From Linanthus parryae (taxonomy: Eukaryota; Streptophyta; Magnoliopsida; Ericales; Polemoniaceae): DNA of 64,000 nt. Under the pieces are notes generated by a model that was given only the letters and a program-made list of their open reading frames with translations, was not told the DNA's origin and searched no databases. Position numbers and translations under genes: made by a program. Shown here in pieces: positions 45,207 to 56,401 of the stretch. Location: assembly GCA_023055425.1 (NCBI GenBank), contig JALGPY010000001.1, positions 141,261,368 through 141,325,367 of the forward strand, in the 5' to 3' direction. Positions within the stretch are counted from its first letter, which is position 1. Every line of letters begins with the position of its first letter.

Positions 45207-46920
45207 TCAAGGCATTGAAGATTTTGCTTTTCCTTTGCCTTTGCTCGGAGCCTCCTCCTGCTCTTCCTCTGAAGCTTCTTCATCCTCCGCCTGTTCTTCT
45301 CCTAGCTCTCCTTGTTCTTCAGCTTTCTTATCGGAAGCTTCCTCAGTTTCAGCCTGCATCTTCTCTACAACTTCATCAACTAACTTGTCCAAATCAGCAG
45401 CCTCATTTTCAGCATTCTCAGCAACAGTTTCTTAGCACCAGCCTCATCTTTGAACTGTTCAAAGAGATCCTTTGATGTTAGAACAACAGGAATTCCTTTC
45501 TTGTTCTTATGCTTCTTAAGAGCTTCTACAAGAACCTCTTCTGAATCAATGTTGGTTTCTCTGCTCTCTGAAGAAGGTACTTTCTGCAGATCCAAACCTT
45601 TGATGTTGATATCAAGTTTGTTGATCACCAAACCTTTGAACTTGGTGAATTCATTGGACAAATAAAATAAACCCTGTCTTAAATCCTCCACTCCATCTTC
45701 CAGAACTTCAAACCTATCTAGAACTTGAGAGAAGTCTAGATTACCAGACACTTTGGGGGTTGAAGCAGCTCAAGGTTTGATAAACTCTTTCTCTTCAGCT
45801 CTTTATCATTCAAATCAGAGTAAAACTTCCACTTTCATTTTTCTGTGTAAACTATCACAATCCTTTGAAGTGATGCCTCATCTACTACCCAAAATCAGTA
45901 GTAATCTTCTCCTCATCCTGTAAAGAAATTCTAAAATGTTTGAAAAACAATGGTAAGACATTGGCATAAGGCAGGGAATGGTTCCTAGTCCCAGTGCCAC
46001 AATAAACCATATGTTCCATCACAAAAGTTGGGAGGTCTACCTCAAAACCTTGACAAACCAGGTACATCAAAATCAACACTTTGTCTGTCACAAGCTCTTT
46101 GCAATATTCTCTGGGAATTACATATCTCATAATGATTGAGAACAGAATTTTGGCTTCACTGGTAAACACAGAGTGTGTTAACTGTTTTGGTTCAGAAGTG
46201 GTTCCCTCTATGAAAAACAAGGATTTGGCTTTCTCCAAAATTTCTTTCCTATCAGGATGATCACTGATCTTATACTTCCTAGGTACTCCCAAAACTATAG
46301 AAAACACCTTGTGATCCAACCTAATGTCAACACCAGCCACTTTGGAAGTAAGAATATACCTATCACTATCATCCAGTTCTTGAACTAAATTCAGAAAAAA
46401 CAATCTGGTTAACCTAGGGTTAGCCTCAGAAGGTGGATTCAGCAAACTCCCGACAGATGAGTTCCTCAAATTCTTAATGTAGTCTAGGTCCATTATATCC
46501 CACAACTCAGTACTAATTAGACTATAGAAAGAGACTTTGGCTGATGAATACCCATCTATCCACATAGCTTTAACCTCAGAATTAACAAACCAAGAGTCAG
46601 TTAACAAATTCTTTACCAAAATTGGTGGCCTTCTTGGTCTTCACAGCACTGTGTTTCAACCTCTTCTTTTCTGGAGTTTCTTCACCTTTCATCTCTAGAG
46701 TTGCTTCTCCTTTGTTCTCTTTTGAAGATGGCACACTCTTCTTTTCTCTTTTCTCAGTAGTCACTTCCTTTTTCTTCTTACTTGATTCTTCCACTTGAAC
46801 CTTACTCCCCTGATCTTTGTCCTTCACCACTTCTTCAGTAGAAGACTCAAATTCAGACTCAACCACTGGTTCTTCCCGAACTTCCTTTCCCTTATTGACC
46901 TTCTTTGAGGGAGGCGACAT
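45207..46920 (-). pseudogene. Third ORF of Sirevirus C, broken
   Basis: Four frames lie in order on the minus strand. 46920-46597 (107 codons) is rich in Lys and Glu. 46619-45885 (244 codons) has the plant transposon protein-like domain, including LTHSVFTSEAKILFSIIMR. 45751-45380 looks helical, possibly coiled coil. 45392-45207 is a Glu-rich tail. The plan matches A and the Athila-like element. Frame changes at about 46600, 45800 and 45385 make it a pseudogene. Its function is unknown. Confidence 0.65.
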
Positions 46921-47459
46921 CTCATGGACACTGGCTGTGTCTTATGAATCTTATCCATGGATGGTGATCTTCGTGTTAGCTTTCCTCTTCACCCTCTTGT
47001 TGGACTGACCTTTCTGCTTGATTCTTTAATACTTAAGCTCCATTTTGGTTAGGGTTCGAGAGAGTTTGAGAGAAAAGGGAGAGAGAGAGAGACGAAGAGA
47101 TAGAAGTAGAGAATAAGAGAAATAAGTCCTAAAGTTGGCTTAAGTAGGTAGAAGAGATTATTTAAAAAGGAGATTTGCATGCACAAAAATTATAGAAAAT
47201 TTTTGAAGATATTTTGAGATATTTTATCCAAATCTGTGAACATTTGAATTATTCAGTAAGTATCTAGAAAGATATTACATAATAATCCACGATCCAATTT
47301 ATTAAAGAATACAAATCCACTTAATCAAAGCAGTATACCAATGGTTCAAAGCTTTGAGAAGTTTCAGATCAAAATAAAAACCTCAAAGCTCTGAGCCATA
47401 CTTTCAATGCTTCAGAAAGTATGATCTCAAGGCTTTGAGATCCACACATATAATACACA

Positions 47460-47900
47460 TAGAGACTAATACTCCCACTAAACCAATGCATCCTTGTTTA
47501 ACATACCCAGTTCAAGCCTTAGGGATGCAAACCTCTCATTTAGCAATGGTTTAGTGAAAATATCAGTTATTTGCTTGGAAGTAGAAATAAAACAGAGAAC
47601 AATATCACCTTTTTCAGGATGATCTCTAAGAAAATGATGTCTCACATCTATGTGCTTTGTCCTTGAATGCTATACTGTATTCTTTGAAATAGAAACAACA
47701 CTTGTACTTTCACAGTTTATAGGCACATTACTGAAATCATATCCAAGATCTCTTAGCTATCGAGCAATCCATAAAACCTGTGAGCACCAAGATTCAGCTG
47801 CAATGTCTTCAGCTTCTGCATTTGATAGAGCTACTGAATTTTGCTTCTTTGAATGCCAGCTACTGAATTTTGCTTCTTTGAATTTTGCTTCTCTTGAAAC
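47460..47900 (-). pseudogene. RNase H remnant of Sirevirus C
   Basis: The minus strand shows copia RNase H pieces (an AFKEAKFSSSIKC segment, then DxxTK-like parts) with many stops. A 34-bp direct duplication lies around 47829-47895. The downstream piece (47460-47560) matches the end of RNase H in element A. The spacer towards the third ORF (46921-47459) carries palindromes at 47345-47359, 47381-47394 and 47425-47440. Confidence 0.6.
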
Positions 47901-48420
47901 CGTTTACCAGTAAAAACTTAGAGAGTCTGTCATACCTAGCCCTTGGAGGTTGCTTAAGTCCATACAAAGCTTTGTCTAATTTATAAACCTAATCGGGAAA
48001 GGTGTCACTTTCAAAACCTGGTGATTGAGCAACATATACTTATTCTTGTAAATAACCATTCGAAAAAGCACGTTTGACATCCATTTGAAAGAGTTTTATA
48101 TGATTATGTGATGCAAATGCTAGAAGTATTCTTATAGCTTCTAACCTTGAAACAGGGGAAAATGTTTCCTCATGGTCAATACCTTCTTCTTGATTGTATC
48201 CATGTGGAACCAGTCTTGCTTTGTTTCTCACAGCCTTACCTTTCTCATCAAGTTCGTTTCTGAACACCCATCTTGTTCCGATTACAGATTGATCCTTTGG
48301 TCTAGGAACCAAATTCCAGACTTTGTTTATTCTAAACTCATTCAGCTCATTCTGCATTGCAATGAGTTAATCTGCATCTTCTAGTTCTTCTTTTGCATTC
48401 TTAGGCTCAATGAGTGTTAC
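47901..48420 (-). pseudogene. Reverse transcriptase remnant of Sirevirus C
   Basis: The frame 48357-48040 has the copia RT segments VWNLVPRP, VIGTRWVFRNELDEKG, EEGIDHEETFSPVSRLEAIR and KLFQMDVKRAFSNGYLQE. The last includes the first catalytic Asp. A YGLKQPPRA-like stretch follows near 47950. Then the sequence jumps to RNase H, losing the YVDD motif. Confidence 0.8.
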
Positions 48421-48427
48421 AAAAGAA

Positions 48428-49139
48428 CTAAAAGCACACAAGTTCCTCAATGGGCCTCTTGTCCGAGTTCCAGTAGCTGCATCTGATATGATATTCTCTG
48501 GGTGTCCAAGTGTATGGTCCTTCAAGGCTTTGAGTTCTTGACACAGTAGAATGAGCATCATATTTTATGTCATTCTCAGTCTCAAAGCTTTGAGATTTTG
48601 GCTCAGCAGGAGGTTCAAGGCCTTGAGATTCTTCTAAAAGTTTTTGCTGCTTAGTTTTGCTTCTATTGACTTTCTTACAGTCATCATCAGCTTCATACTT
48701 GTTCAAATTGAGATATGCAAAACTTTCACTCAGAGATTCATCAGTACTTTCATCAAAAAGTACATGAATGCTCTCCTCTACAATCTTAGTTCTCTTATTG
48801 TAAACCCTGTAAGCTTTGCTAGTTTTAGAATAACGAAGAAACACACCTTCATCACTTCTAGAATCAAACTTACCAACATTATTTTTTCCATTATTATGCA
48901 CAAAACAAGCACAGCCAAAAGGCTTAAAGTAAGCAACACTAGGCTTTCTGCCTTTGAGCAATTCATAAGGAGTTTTCTTCAGTATATTTTTGATCAAACA
49001 TCTATTGAGCACATAGTTGGCAGTATTAACAGCTTCTGCCCACAAAAATTTTGTCAAATTACTTTCAAGTAACATGGTTCTAGACATGTCTTCAAGAGTT
49101 CTATTTTTCCTCTCAGCTACACCATTCTGCTGGGGGTCT
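48428..49139 (-). pseudogene. C-terminal integrase and linker of Sirevirus C
   Basis: This long open frame begins at QNGVAERKNRTLEDM, which holds the catalytic Glu. It continues through the YFKPFGCACFVHNNGK and FDSRSDEG blocks into an acidic linker. The two catalytic Asp residues are gone with the deletion. Palindromes at 48580-48595 and 48613-48628 are read in frame as SQSFE and SQGLE in the linker. Confidence 0.8.
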
Positions 49140-49186
49140 ATTAGCTGCTCTTCCCTGTGAGAATCCTCCATCACCTACATTACTCA
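49140..49186 (-). pseudogene. First gag codons of Sirevirus C, fused to integrase by deletion
   Basis: The ATG at 49186 (minus) begins MSNVGDGGFSQGRAANR. The next bases already belong to the end of integrase (PQQNGVAERKN). The deletion therefore removed about 3 kb of coding sequence. Confidence 0.8.
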
Positions 49187-49224
49187 TTGTCACTAGATTG
49201 TCAAATCGTTAAACAGTGAGTCAA

Positions 49225-49237
49225 AGCTCTGATACCA
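49225..49237 (-). other. Primer-binding site of Sirevirus C
   Basis: The minus strand reads TGGTATCAGAGCT, complementary to initiator-Met tRNA, three bases inside the 5' LTR. Confidence 0.85.
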
Positions 49238-49239
49238 AT

Positions 49240-50750
49240 TAAAAGTTTGTAATGTAAGTGTAAAACAGGATCTAATTACTCTAGAAGGGTGGGGGGTTGA
49301 ATAGAGTATGCTAACTTTTGCCAAAACACAGTCTTTTGAAACTAGAGTAGTGCAAACAGTTGATATCTCAAAGCTTTGAAACAGTTTTAAGAAATTTGAA
49401 GACACAACTGCAGGATATAGAGGCTTCAAAGATTTGAGATTTGGAAAGCTCCAAAGCTTTGAAACTTCCTGTTTAGACATAATATAAAGATAACAAAAGT
49501 AAATAGCAATGACACAAGTATTTTAAAGAGTTCAGTCACAATTGGACCTAGTTTCTGTCTGAGGGATCTAATCCCTCCAGGATTCAAACACAAGTTCTTA
49601 CTAATCATCCAGATTTAGTCCTAGATATCAAGCCTAAGTGAACTACCTTACACTTATACACCTTGTGGTTCCCAACCTATATGGTTACAGGCTATAGCCT
49701 GTTGAAATAATAAGAACCTCTTGTTGTTCACTTGAACAACCAAACTACTAAGTTTAGTGAGGTTTCAGAAATGTAGAATGAATAATACAATTAAGTACAA
49801 GTATAAGAACTCAGAAAGAATAAGCTAGTGAAGCTTGGAAGAGTTCTTCTGATCTGATGATCTTCTTCTGTTGGACAGATGATTTGCTTGATTGATTTGA
49901 AGCATTGTGTAACTTGATCTTTCCAGTTTTTTGCTCTCTTCAAATCGAACGATCTTAGTCTCTCTTTCTAGCTGCATTCTATTCAAATTTAAAGTGATGA
50001 ACACTTGAGCAACAGTCTGCAACCAACTGAGAAATTATAGAAATATAAATCCTATAAATCCTCCTTTCTGGTAAGCTTCAATCAACAGCTATATTTGACT
50101 GGATTTCTGATTTGTTTATGGACGTTGGAGCGTCCAACAAACCTGTATAAACTCAGCAAAAAAGATCAAACAACAATCAGACAATATAGCATCAAGATCT
50201 GATTAGCAAACTGCTAACAGTTCTAAGGAAATATGGGCTAGATTTGTCTGCAAATAAACTTGAATTAAAATATATAATCAAACTGATGAATATATCAAGT
50301 AACCAGTATAGAACATGTATTATTAGACGGTAATCAACTCATGACAAGTTCTAAGTCTCACAGAAATAACCTGCATACAGAGAATAATTAGATTAGCTTA
50401 GCAGTGAAGGATAACCAGTAAATCTCAAAGCTTTGAAGCTTTGTCTGTTAGTTCATCAAGGTGACCTTGGATTTTCAATCCAACTCTTTCCTTCATATAT
50501 TATAGATTAGAACATAGATTACTAATGTATTTATATTGTCATCCCCTATCAAGACTAAAACATGCACAATAACAGTTAGACAAATTTACATATAAGCATA
50601 TAATATAAGTATAGCTACAGTAACTCAAACTTTTGAAGCTTTGGTACTTAGCAATGTTTTCGTCTTGTGTTTCTGGCTTTCATCATCAAGGAACCAAAGC
50701 ACTCTACATGTGCATTTACATATTAACCTCAAGGAGCTTCAGACTTATCA
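49240..50750 (-). repeat. 5' LTR of Sirevirus C
   Basis: It is similar along its length to 43347-44818. It carries the stem-loop at 49276-49309 and palindromes at 49366-49381, 49424-49438, 49449-49463 and about 50425-50440. GCATA follows. Confidence 0.87.
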
Positions 50751-50755
50751 GCATA

Positions 50756-51086
50756 GGAACTGCCACTCTTTTAAACAGAAGAAATAACTTTACTTCTTCA
50801 TGAAAGCTTACAACCCTAGATATGGATGGTGTTCTTCTTTTATGTTTTTTTATCAATTGCTTGTGTGTTCTTCGTCTTCATCTGCAAAGATTAACACAAA
50901 AATGAGATAACTTTGAACTCCTTGAAAGAAATGTTATATATATGTGTAGTAGGCTAACGAATTTCCTTGGACAATAATTATCATGAACTTTATGATTAAT
51001 TATAAACGAACAAAATAGTCAAACAAAATTATGAGAGATGGAATTTATAGACTTGCAGAGAGGTAGCGGTTAAAGAAATGGAATAA
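50756..51086. other. Non-coding AT-rich flank
   Basis: I see no gene or repeat. 51078-51086 (ATGGAATAA) serves as the left target copy of the Mutator-like element. Confidence 0.4.
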
Positions 51087-52161
51087 GAGAAATGCTAAGG
51101 ACACTCTCCTTATGCACTCTCTTTAGAAACTCTCCACTAGAGTATGCCATGTGGATGTGGTCCTATTTTTTCTCAATAAAATAACTATCTCTTTTTTTTA
51201 GAAAAAAAATAACTATCTCTAATTGATTAGAGAGAGAAAGTATTTCCCTAATTGATAGGAGAGAAAAATTAGATGATTTCACGTCCAAATTAATTCCACG
51301 TTTGTAGGTTGTTAATTTTTATTTGACCACATTATAACAAAAAAGGTGATATTCTATCCAAACATCCGTTTGAGTTGAATAAGAACTTGATGCGTCAAAT
51401 TCTTGAGCGATTTCTTTTTTTTTTTTTTTTTTTGCTCGGATTCAATGAATCAAAATCTTGAGATAATATATACACACACAAAATCTTGAACTATAGCATG
51501 GATCACCATGGTAAATAATAATTAATTTTTCTTAGGATGATGATGAAATAGATACACGTAAACTAGTCACATCAACCAAATAAACCAAATAGGTTGATTT
51601 TGATATTAATATAACTTCGTCGGTTTCTTTTCCAGTATGTTCTATTTATTTTTTACTTGCTCACAGATTATGCTAGAAGCAAGAATAATTTTAGAAGCAA
51701 GATAATATGTGTTGCCTTCAAGCACATTTCACGTGGCTTTTCGCTTTCTCTTTAGTAGCTATCTTCCGCAAAAGTGATAGAGATTAAGGTTTTCTCAAAA
51801 AAAAAAAAAAAAGAAAAAAAAAATAAAAGAAAACAGAGATTAAGGAAGGGTGATATTGACAACCGGTTTTGTATAGAACATTACGTTTTTTGTTAAAATA
51901 TGGACAAATGAAAATTCAACAACTTTTCCCAAAAAAAAAAAAAAAAAAAAAATCGACAACCAATAAAATAGGATTAATAAGAAGAGATTAGAATGTGGGA
52001 ATCATTTCATTTTCTCTCTCTTATCTTTTTCTTATGAAATATTTTCTTTCTCTTATCAATTAGAGATATTTATTTTGTTGAGAGAAAATAGGACCACATG
52101 GCACACTCTAATGGAGAGTTTCCAAAGAGAGTGCATAAGGAGAGTTTCCTTAGCATTTCTC
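51087..52161. mobile_element. Non-autonomous Mutator-like element
   Basis: Terminal inverted repeats of about 140-150 bp start GAGAAATGCTAAGGA at 51087 and are mirrored from 52161 (right copy about 52010-52161). The flanking 9-bp copies ATGGAATAA (51078-51086) and ATGAAATAA (52162-52170) differ at one base. Long inverted repeats with a 9-bp duplication are the Mutator hallmark. There is no transposase frame inside. T- and A-runs lie at about 51415-51434, 51799-51815 and 51931-51951. Confidence 0.75.
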
Positions 52162-52170
52162 ATGAAATAA

Positions 52171-53161
52171 ATAAGGAGAATAGGTCGAATATTTAGATGA
52201 CTTTCTTTTTCTGATTTGAATATTTCATTCATGAATCTCATAACTGGTAGGTGAAGGTTTAACTATCATTAATTAGTCTCCTTTAAATAAATATTTTGTC
52301 TCATATTCATTGAATCAAACACCATATAAGGTGAAAGCATCCTGCCATGTTGATCTTCATGGAATCAAACCATATAAGGTGAATGCATCCTGCCATGTTT
52401 CATTCTCAATGCACGAAAAAGTTAAAAGTCTGGAGTTAATGTGGTAGCCAATTAGGATAATGACATGTCCGTAACATCTAAATTTGATTGGCATTCATAT
52501 GCCACATGAATGCATATTTGTAAAAAAACATGAAACATGTCCCGTTTAAGATGCTTGGGACATCCTACATGGCGCCTGCGGATTGTTATTCCCTGCTTTA
52601 ATATATACAAATTAAATTAAATGTATTTAGTCACATTCGACAGCTGAAATTAAATGGAAATATTGCTTACAACAACCACAATCACTTTTAATTTTCAGGT
52701 AATTATAAACACTATTTACATTCAGTATATCATTTTGTAATATAACTAATCTAAACTCCTAGTACTTTGTCTTTAAGAGAATTAAGCTTCATAACCGTAT
52801 TGGGAAGCACAATCATTTTATCGGGAAAATGTATTAATATTTAATTTAAAAATCAATATTCTAAATTTAAATATCACGTCACCTAAATGTTAAGATTGCT
52901 GAAATCACTATGATAACATTTTTTTGACCAGATTCATGCATTCAGATTTATATCACATAATTTGTAAGTAATTAAAATATTATTGATCTCATCTTTTTGT
53001 ACCAACATTTATGAGCTTACTATTTTGCATATATCTCACAAATTTGCATACATTGCATTTAAGTAATCCATGAGAAAATGAGCTAATCTGTGCATTAAAT
53101 GAGGCCTTTAAGTGCTTTTAATACCGTTGAAAATTCAAAAGAGATAGAGGCAGCCACTTAC
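52171..53161. other. Intergenic region upstream of the S1-family gene
   Basis: AT-rich, no gene seen. Two direct copies of a segment starting GAATCAAAC and ending CCTGCCATGTT lie at about 52312-52351 and 52362-52399, spaced by 50 bp. Confidence 0.5.
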
Positions 53162-53170
53162 TATTTATAT
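53162..53170 (+). promoter_or_regulatory. TATA-like motif of the S1-family gene
   Basis: TATTTATAT lies about 40 bp before the ATG. That is close, which would give a very short leader. Confidence 0.35.
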
Positions 53171-53208
53171 GTTCAGCAATGAAGTTGTAAGACATAGGAG
53201 TACTCACA

Positions 53209-53607
53209 ATGAATCTCGTTCATCTTCTTGTCATATTCTCTTTAGTCTTTGCTAGTGTTGCACAAGCAAAAACTAAGGTTACAATCACTTTTGATGTTGA
53301 TAACCCGCCAACTGTGCGCTTCCGATGTCAATCCAAAGATGATGACCTTGGATTGCAAACAAGGAGTAAAGGGCAAACCTTCGATTTTGACTTCGGTGGA
53401 TTTCTTGGAACGCTCTTCTTTTGTCATTTCTATTGGAAGGACTTAGATAACGTATTTGATGTCTATAATAACGACTTATCTGATTCATGTGGTCGTCCGT
53501 CTGAGGACCACCTTGACTGCTATTGGCTCGTTACATCGGCCGGGTTTTCGATTAGCGATAATAATATGGACTGGCATCTAATGCATAATTGGACAAGGGG
53601 TTCCTAG
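53209..53607 (+). CDS. Secreted plant self-incompatibility S1 (SPH) family protein
   Basis: The product has 132 residues. An N-terminal hydrophobic signal peptide of about 20 residues ends at AQA. The mature part matches the S1 family: a beta-rich start, VRFRCQSKDDDLG with Cys 40, a TLFFCHFYW block with Cys 72, Cys 94, and LDCYWLV with Cys 104. The four Cys would form the two disulphides usual in the family. One glycosylation sequon (NWT) lies near the C-terminus. Family members are small secreted proteins. The founding member is the poppy stigmatic determinant; most others, including this one, have no assigned role. Intronless, normal length. AATAAA follows at 53647-53652. It is the only intact host-type gene I recognise here. 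Confidence 0.85.
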   Translation: MNLVHLLVIFSLVFASVAQAKTKVTITFDVDNPPTVRFRCQSKDDDLGLQTRSKGQTFDFDFGGFLGTLFFCHFYWKDLDNVFDVYNNDLSDSCGRPSEDHLDCYWLVTSAGFSISDNNMDWHLMHNWTRGS

Positions 53608-53789
53608 CTTGTATAATTGTTTCGATCCATGATAAGTGATTATTGTAATAAAATATGCGACTTATAATTTAGTTTCATAAGACTTATTTAATTTTTGTTG
53701 TAGTTTTATCTCTGTCATATTTTGAAACTGGAAAAGAAATTCTTACTAAAAGATTCAAAACATGTTGCTCAATTTCGGTGGGGCGACGG

Positions 53790-54098
53790 CTAGAATCTTT
53801 CGCTCTTTACAAAACAAAAGAGATAAACAATGAACACAGCAAAGAAGAGGGTCAATGCAATGGAGTTATTTTTCAGCCTGACTGATCCCAAATTAATTGT
53901 TGCAGTGTGGTCGTGAATCTGCGATTTAGACTTTGAGCGACTCTGATATCGGCTCGACCTCATAGAAAAATGAAGATATTTTCGAAGAGGAAAAGAGTGA
54001 CTAATTTTAGGCGACAAGAATGGAAATCGATCAAGTTTCCTCTTTGACTCAACTCCGATGAGCTGTCTCTTTGATTTCTCCCTTAGAAAACTATGCAT
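53790..54098 (-). CDS. Unrecognised small frame with C-terminal membrane segment
   Basis: The 102-codon minus-strand frame is basic and Ser-rich, ending in a hydrophobic stretch (IALTLFFAVFIVYLFCF) and a short basic tail, which could anchor it in a membrane. I do not recognise a family. No promoter or poly(A) signal is obvious, and it is convergent with the S1-family gene. It may be a chance frame or a gene fragment. Confidence 0.25.
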   Translation of the reverse strand: MHSFLREKSKRQLIGVESKRKLDRFPFLSPKISHSFPLRKYLHFSMRSSRYQSRSKSKSQIHDHTATINLGSVRLKNNSIALTLFFAVFIVYLFCFVKSERF

Positions 54099-54327
54099 AC
54101 ACGTGATCTTTTACTCTTTTAAAAGAGTGAATAATTTTAGTTGATTCCTAAGATTGTTTATTACAGAAATGCCCCATTAAATTTGTGTATTACAAAGCTG
54201 TATCTATTAACCTAGACTATTTACTCCTTCACGTCTCCACCTGTCTTCTTTCTGACGTATGACAGTCTAACTCCTCTTCTCAGAAACGACTTCGGAGTAG
54301 GGTGATTTGAAAATTTCTCACTGCAAC

Positions 54328-54517
54328 CAGGGGCGGAGGCAACCCGCGGCCTGGGTAGGCACGTGCCCTACCCAAAACATAGAAAAATTGCAATTTTACC
54401 CTATGATGTATAAAAAGTTCAAATTGCGTCCTTATCAAAAATGCAATAGTGCCCAGGTATTTTGAATAACTTGAAAAAGTGTCACAGGTGTTTCGAATAC
54501 TTGGCTCCATCCCTGGC
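54328..54517. mobile_element. Small MITE candidate
   Basis: The imperfect terminal inverted repeats CAGGGGCGGAGGCAA (from 54328) and CAGGGATGGAGCCAA (reverse strand from 54517) bound about 190 bp. Such GGGGCGGA ends are common in plant hAT-type MITEs. The flanks (CTGCAAC and CTACAGT) are only loosely similar, so the target duplication is not proven. Confidence 0.45.
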
Positions 54518-54525
54518 TACAGTAT

Positions 54526-54795
54526 ATGGATGCGGAATCTTTCGGCATCGAAACCGAGAGTAGTGAATCTCGTTCTCAAAGGAATCCTCCTCATCAAAGA
54601 TCCCGCAAACATATTTCTCTCCTTAACCTCTCTCTGAACCTCGCTTACGCTGTCCTCTTTTACATGTCTCTTTTTTGTCTATTACTCTCTTCTATTCTAT
54701 TCGTTCCCAGAAATTATTCGTTAACTTGTTACCCTACACCTAGGCTGTCTCAACCGGATCTTCTCCATGGGTTCAACTATCGGACTTTTTTGTAG
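54526..54795 (+). CDS. Unrecognised frame with membrane segment, possible exon fragment
   Basis: The 89-codon frame has a hydrophilic Ser/Arg-rich start and a hydrophobic stretch (about residues 38-60). I do not recognise a family. It starts nine bases after the MITE and ends before a Helitron-type terminus, so it may be a truncated gene. Confidence 0.25.
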   Translation: MDAESFGIETESSESRSQRNPPHQRSRKHISLLNLSLNLAYAVLFYMSLFCLLLSSILFVPRNYSLTCYPTPRLSQPDLLHGFNYRTFL

Positions 54796-54824
54796 GTCTT
54801 CACTCCTTACTGTTATGTTTGTTA

Positions 54825-54853
54825 CTAGTGCATCACCCGTGCCCTTGGGGCAC
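54825..54853 (-). mobile_element. Helitron-type 3' terminus
   Basis: On the minus strand a hairpin (GTGCCC, loop CAA, GGGCAC; 54853-54839) is followed by ten bases, then CTAG (54828-54825) and a T. That is the Helitron 3' structure. The element would extend to higher coordinates. I could not find a TC-type 5' end. Confidence 0.45.
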
Positions 54854-55187
54854 GACCCTCCAGATGGAGAACTCGAATTTGTCAGAAAAATAAGAAAGCT
54901 ATGTCGAGAGTTTTTGACATCATAGCAGCTCTTAGTTCACGTACACTAAATAATTGAAGCAGATTCTTAACTCCTATAACATCCAAAATTTTGGAAGCAT
55001 AAAACTATTTGTTCACGATTAAGTGAATGAACCTGCTACATGATAATAAACGTGCAACATAGTGGGCATAATGTGACCCCAAGCTATATGGAAGAAAGTC
55101 CAAATAATAATATTTTTACAAAACATTAGCCTTCCAGTACATACAAAAGATATATAATTAAGCTCCACAATTGTCATATTCACATCG

Positions 55188-55575
55188 CTATTTAAGTGTA
55201 CAGTCCATAATCCACACTTGTGAAGAGACAAAAGGTTGCTCGACGATAACCTGAAACACAAATAAAAACGTTAATTCAGTATTAAATATAACGCTAGAGG
55301 CATTAAGGTAAGTAGCGGGTGAATAATCATATCACGTAAATTACCTTGGTTTCCTCTACTGTCTCCACAAATTTGTAATATTTAACTCCTCTAAATTTCG
55401 TGCATGGGCATCCCAGACTTATAAAATAGAATGGAATTACGTCATATGCGACCAAAAACCTCTTACCAGTCAATTCCAACTTCAGAAATTTATAGGGGCC
55501 CAGACGATGAAACTTGTAAAGGGCAATACGAATTTCAGTAATAGGTAGACTAACACAGGTTGAAGTTTTATACAC
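55188..55575 (-). pseudogene. Unrecognised two-exon gene fragment
   Basis: The minus-strand frame from 55575 ends at AAG (55345), followed by a GTAATT donor. A TTTCAG acceptor ends at 55251. Exon 2 (55250-55188) continues in frame for 20 codons to a stop. The 94-base intron is short but plausible. The product end is rich in aromatic residues (KFHRLGPYKFLKLEL). I recognise no family. It lies inside the possible Helitron, so it may be captured host sequence. Upstream exons are not evident. The rest of the interval up to 56400 is non-coding as far as I can see. Confidence 0.35.
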
Positions 55576-56400
55576 ATTTTCCTAGATGCTAAGAATTTTA
55601 GTGAAGAACAATAAGTTTTCAAATAGCTACATAGGTGACATAGGATGCTAGCTTGCAACCTAACGATTCTTGCCGCACCTGATATCCCCAATCACCCTCC
55701 CCTTAGGTTTTAGGTGAAAACAAAGCCCACAAATAAAAGCTCCGCTAATAAATCACACAATTGTAGACCTAAGTTTTAGGTGAAAACATAATTTCTGTAA
55801 TACAAAGCCCCCAATTGATTAAATTCGTTGCTCAATACCCGAACAATAGCTCAGACCCAACATCTAAGAAAAAGTATGTAAACTGTTAGCGTGGGTTCTA
55901 AGAAAAATTAACTATTAGCGTTCCAAACAATAATTTACCTTAAATTATTATAAGCAATTATGTAAACTATTCACGGTGGATTCCACAATTGGTATCTTAG
56001 TCTTAGCACCGGATTTGCTGCACCCAAAAGCAGTAAAACCTGATCGAGAAAAACCCTGCTACAAAGAAATTGACTCAATGTAGAATTTCAAGAAAATTAG
56101 TTCAGAATATCTTGCATGGACCAACTGAAAGTATAAGGGATTTGACAATCAAGAAAACATCTCATCACAACCAATTAAGAGTATAAAGTACTCTAAAGCT
56201 GCTGGAAATTAAACAATCGCCAAACCTTAGACTGAAACTCAAACAAAAATCGCACATTCAACCTTCTCCTCTAATGCACCCACCTGAAACTCCATATAGA
56301 GTGTGATTTTGGGTCTGTTCGACATCGGTCCCAACCCCACCTGAAACTCCACATAAAGTGTGGTTGGGACCGTCGTTTGGTCGTGGATGGGAAGAGAGCC

Positions 56401-56401
56401 G

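Larger units (their letters stand above)
43347..50750 (-). mobile_element. Sirevirus-like copia element C, internally deleted
   Basis: The LTRs at 43347-44818 and 49240-50750 are in minus orientation, with target duplication GCATA at 43342-43346 and 50751-50755. On the minus strand a Met-tRNA primer site and the first gag codons are followed at once by late integrase sequence. Most of gag, protease and early integrase is therefore deleted. RT fingers, part of RNase H and a third ORF follow. The RT palm is missing. It cannot move by itself. Confidence 0.88.
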
